DNA of 13,642 nucleotides, taken from assembly GCA_937907435.1 (NCBI GenBank), contig CALCIA010000184.1:1-13642 (forward strand), in the 5' to 3' direction. Position 1 is the stretch's first letter. Every line of letters starts with the position of its first letter. The notes under the pieces are model-generated. The model saw only the letters and a program-made list of their open reading frames with translations, ran no database searches and was not told the DNA's origin. Positions 13,416 to 13,642 of this stretch are shown here, in pieces. The position numbers and the translations under genes were made by a program. The DNA is from an uncultured Actinomycetes bacterium. Lineage in GTDB: Bacteria; Actinomycetota; Thermoleophilia; Solirubrobacterales; 70-9.

Positions 13416-13424
13416 CGAGTAGGG

Positions 13425-13480
13425 ACCCGCCCCTCTCGCCACGGCCCGGGCAGGCTGTGGCCGTGGCGAGAGGGGCGGGT
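13425..13480 (+). repeat. Perfect 22-bp inverted repeat with 12-nt loop (loop family B)
   Basis: Arms 13425-13446 and 13459-13480 are perfectly complementary. The 12-nt loop CGGGCAGGCTGT differs at one base from the loop of the 1-42 hairpin read on the minus strand, yet the stems are unrelated. It lies about 150 nt after the flippase stop, comparable to the roughly 130 nt between the aminotransferase stop and its hairpin. There is no T-run after it. Confidence 0.8.
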
Positions 13481-13603
13481 ATGAAAGGCGTGGAGGAAGG
13501 TGCGCGGAACCGTCACGGGAGTGCGCCGGGTGTGCGCCAGAAGCGCGCCGGGACAGTCACCGAAGGGCGCCGAGGGCCGGTCCCCGGACGGTCAGGGGTC
13601 CGC

Positions 13604-13642
13604 GTGGTTGGAAATCCGCGTATGGCGCGGGTTTCCAACCAC
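13604..13642 (+). repeat. 17-bp inverted repeat at window end (core family A)
   Basis: Arms 13604-13620 and 13626-13642 pair at 16 of 17 positions, the odd one being a T-G wobble, around the loop TATGG. The inner core ATCCGCGTATGGCGCGG is nearly the same as that of 13306-13348; the outer arm GTGGTTGGAA is unrelated to the other. The stem may continue past the window edge. Confidence 0.75.

Larger units (their letters stand above)
13274..13642. other. Gene-free 3' region packed with long hairpins
   Basis: This stretch of 369 bp after the flippase gene holds three long inverted repeats (13306-13348, 13425-13480, 13604-13642) and an imperfect tandem direct repeat (13355-13415). No gene is supported. 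A minus-strand frame at 13316-13516 merely runs through the hairpins. The high density of perfect pairing is unlike the rest of the window. Confidence 0.75.

Noticed and set aside
13316..13516. 66-codon minus-strand frame in the 3' hairpin region
   Set aside because: It runs through two perfect inverted repeats and has no family features or ribosome site.
13274..13642. CRISPR array
   Set aside because: The repeated units are hairpins with unrelated stems and irregular spacing; there are no constant repeats with unique spacers and no cas genes.
13306..13642. Insertion sequence or integron attachment sites
   Set aside because: No transposase or integrase gene and no target-site duplication are seen. 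The attC-like idea (variable sequence, fixed structure) lacks the expected core sites.

Overview
The window is 13.6 kb of very GC-rich DNA with G/C-ending codons, tight same-strand gene overlaps, weak Shine-Dalgarno sites and one probable leaderless gene. This points to a high-GC actinobacterium, plausibly of the Thermoleophilia/Solirubrobacterales kind. That placement is an inference from composition and gene style; no rRNA or tRNA is present to confirm it.

Left part (1-3061): a minus-strand PLP fold-type IV enzyme (ADC-lyase/branched-chain aminotransferase-like, TTG start) is divergent from an Ala/Glu-rich protein of unknown function with six decapeptide repeats. That gene converges, across a long nested hairpin, on an ECF-type RNA polymerase sigma factor. 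The sigma gene has a clear TTGACA-N16-TATTCT promoter and an AGGAG ribosome site. Divergent from it is a 111-residue protein ending in a probable ribbon-helix-helix fold.

Right part (3219-13273): a cell-surface glycan locus in two divergent units. The minus unit holds an initiating sugar-phosphate transferase and a Gfo/Idh/MocA dehydrogenase (ATGA overlap). The plus unit is one compact run: UDP-GlcNAc 2-epimerase (wecB), a second Gfo/Idh/MocA dehydrogenase, a family 2 glycosyltransferase, an FAD-dependent oxidoreductase, an MFS transporter, a membrane-anchored beta-propeller protein and a MurJ/Wzx-like flippase. The first six overlap by 1-14 nt and the last gap is 23 nt. The simplest model is that sugar nucleotides are oxidised and epimerised, a first sugar phosphate is put on a lipid carrier, further sugars are added, and the flippase moves the lipid-linked glycan across the membrane. 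The aminotransferase and acetyltransferase expected for a diamino-sugar route are not in the window.

Non-coding ends: the most unusual signal is two families of long, nearly perfect hairpins. In one, the same 12-nt loop (11/12 identical) is carried on completely different, fully paired stems at 1-42 and 13425-13480. Both read the same way relative to the upstream gene. In the other, a common core (ATCCGCGYATRGCGCGG) is carried on unrelated outer stems at 13306-13348 and 13604-13642. Conserved loop or core with freely changing but always paired stems suggests selection on structure, most likely in RNA at the 3' ends of transcripts.
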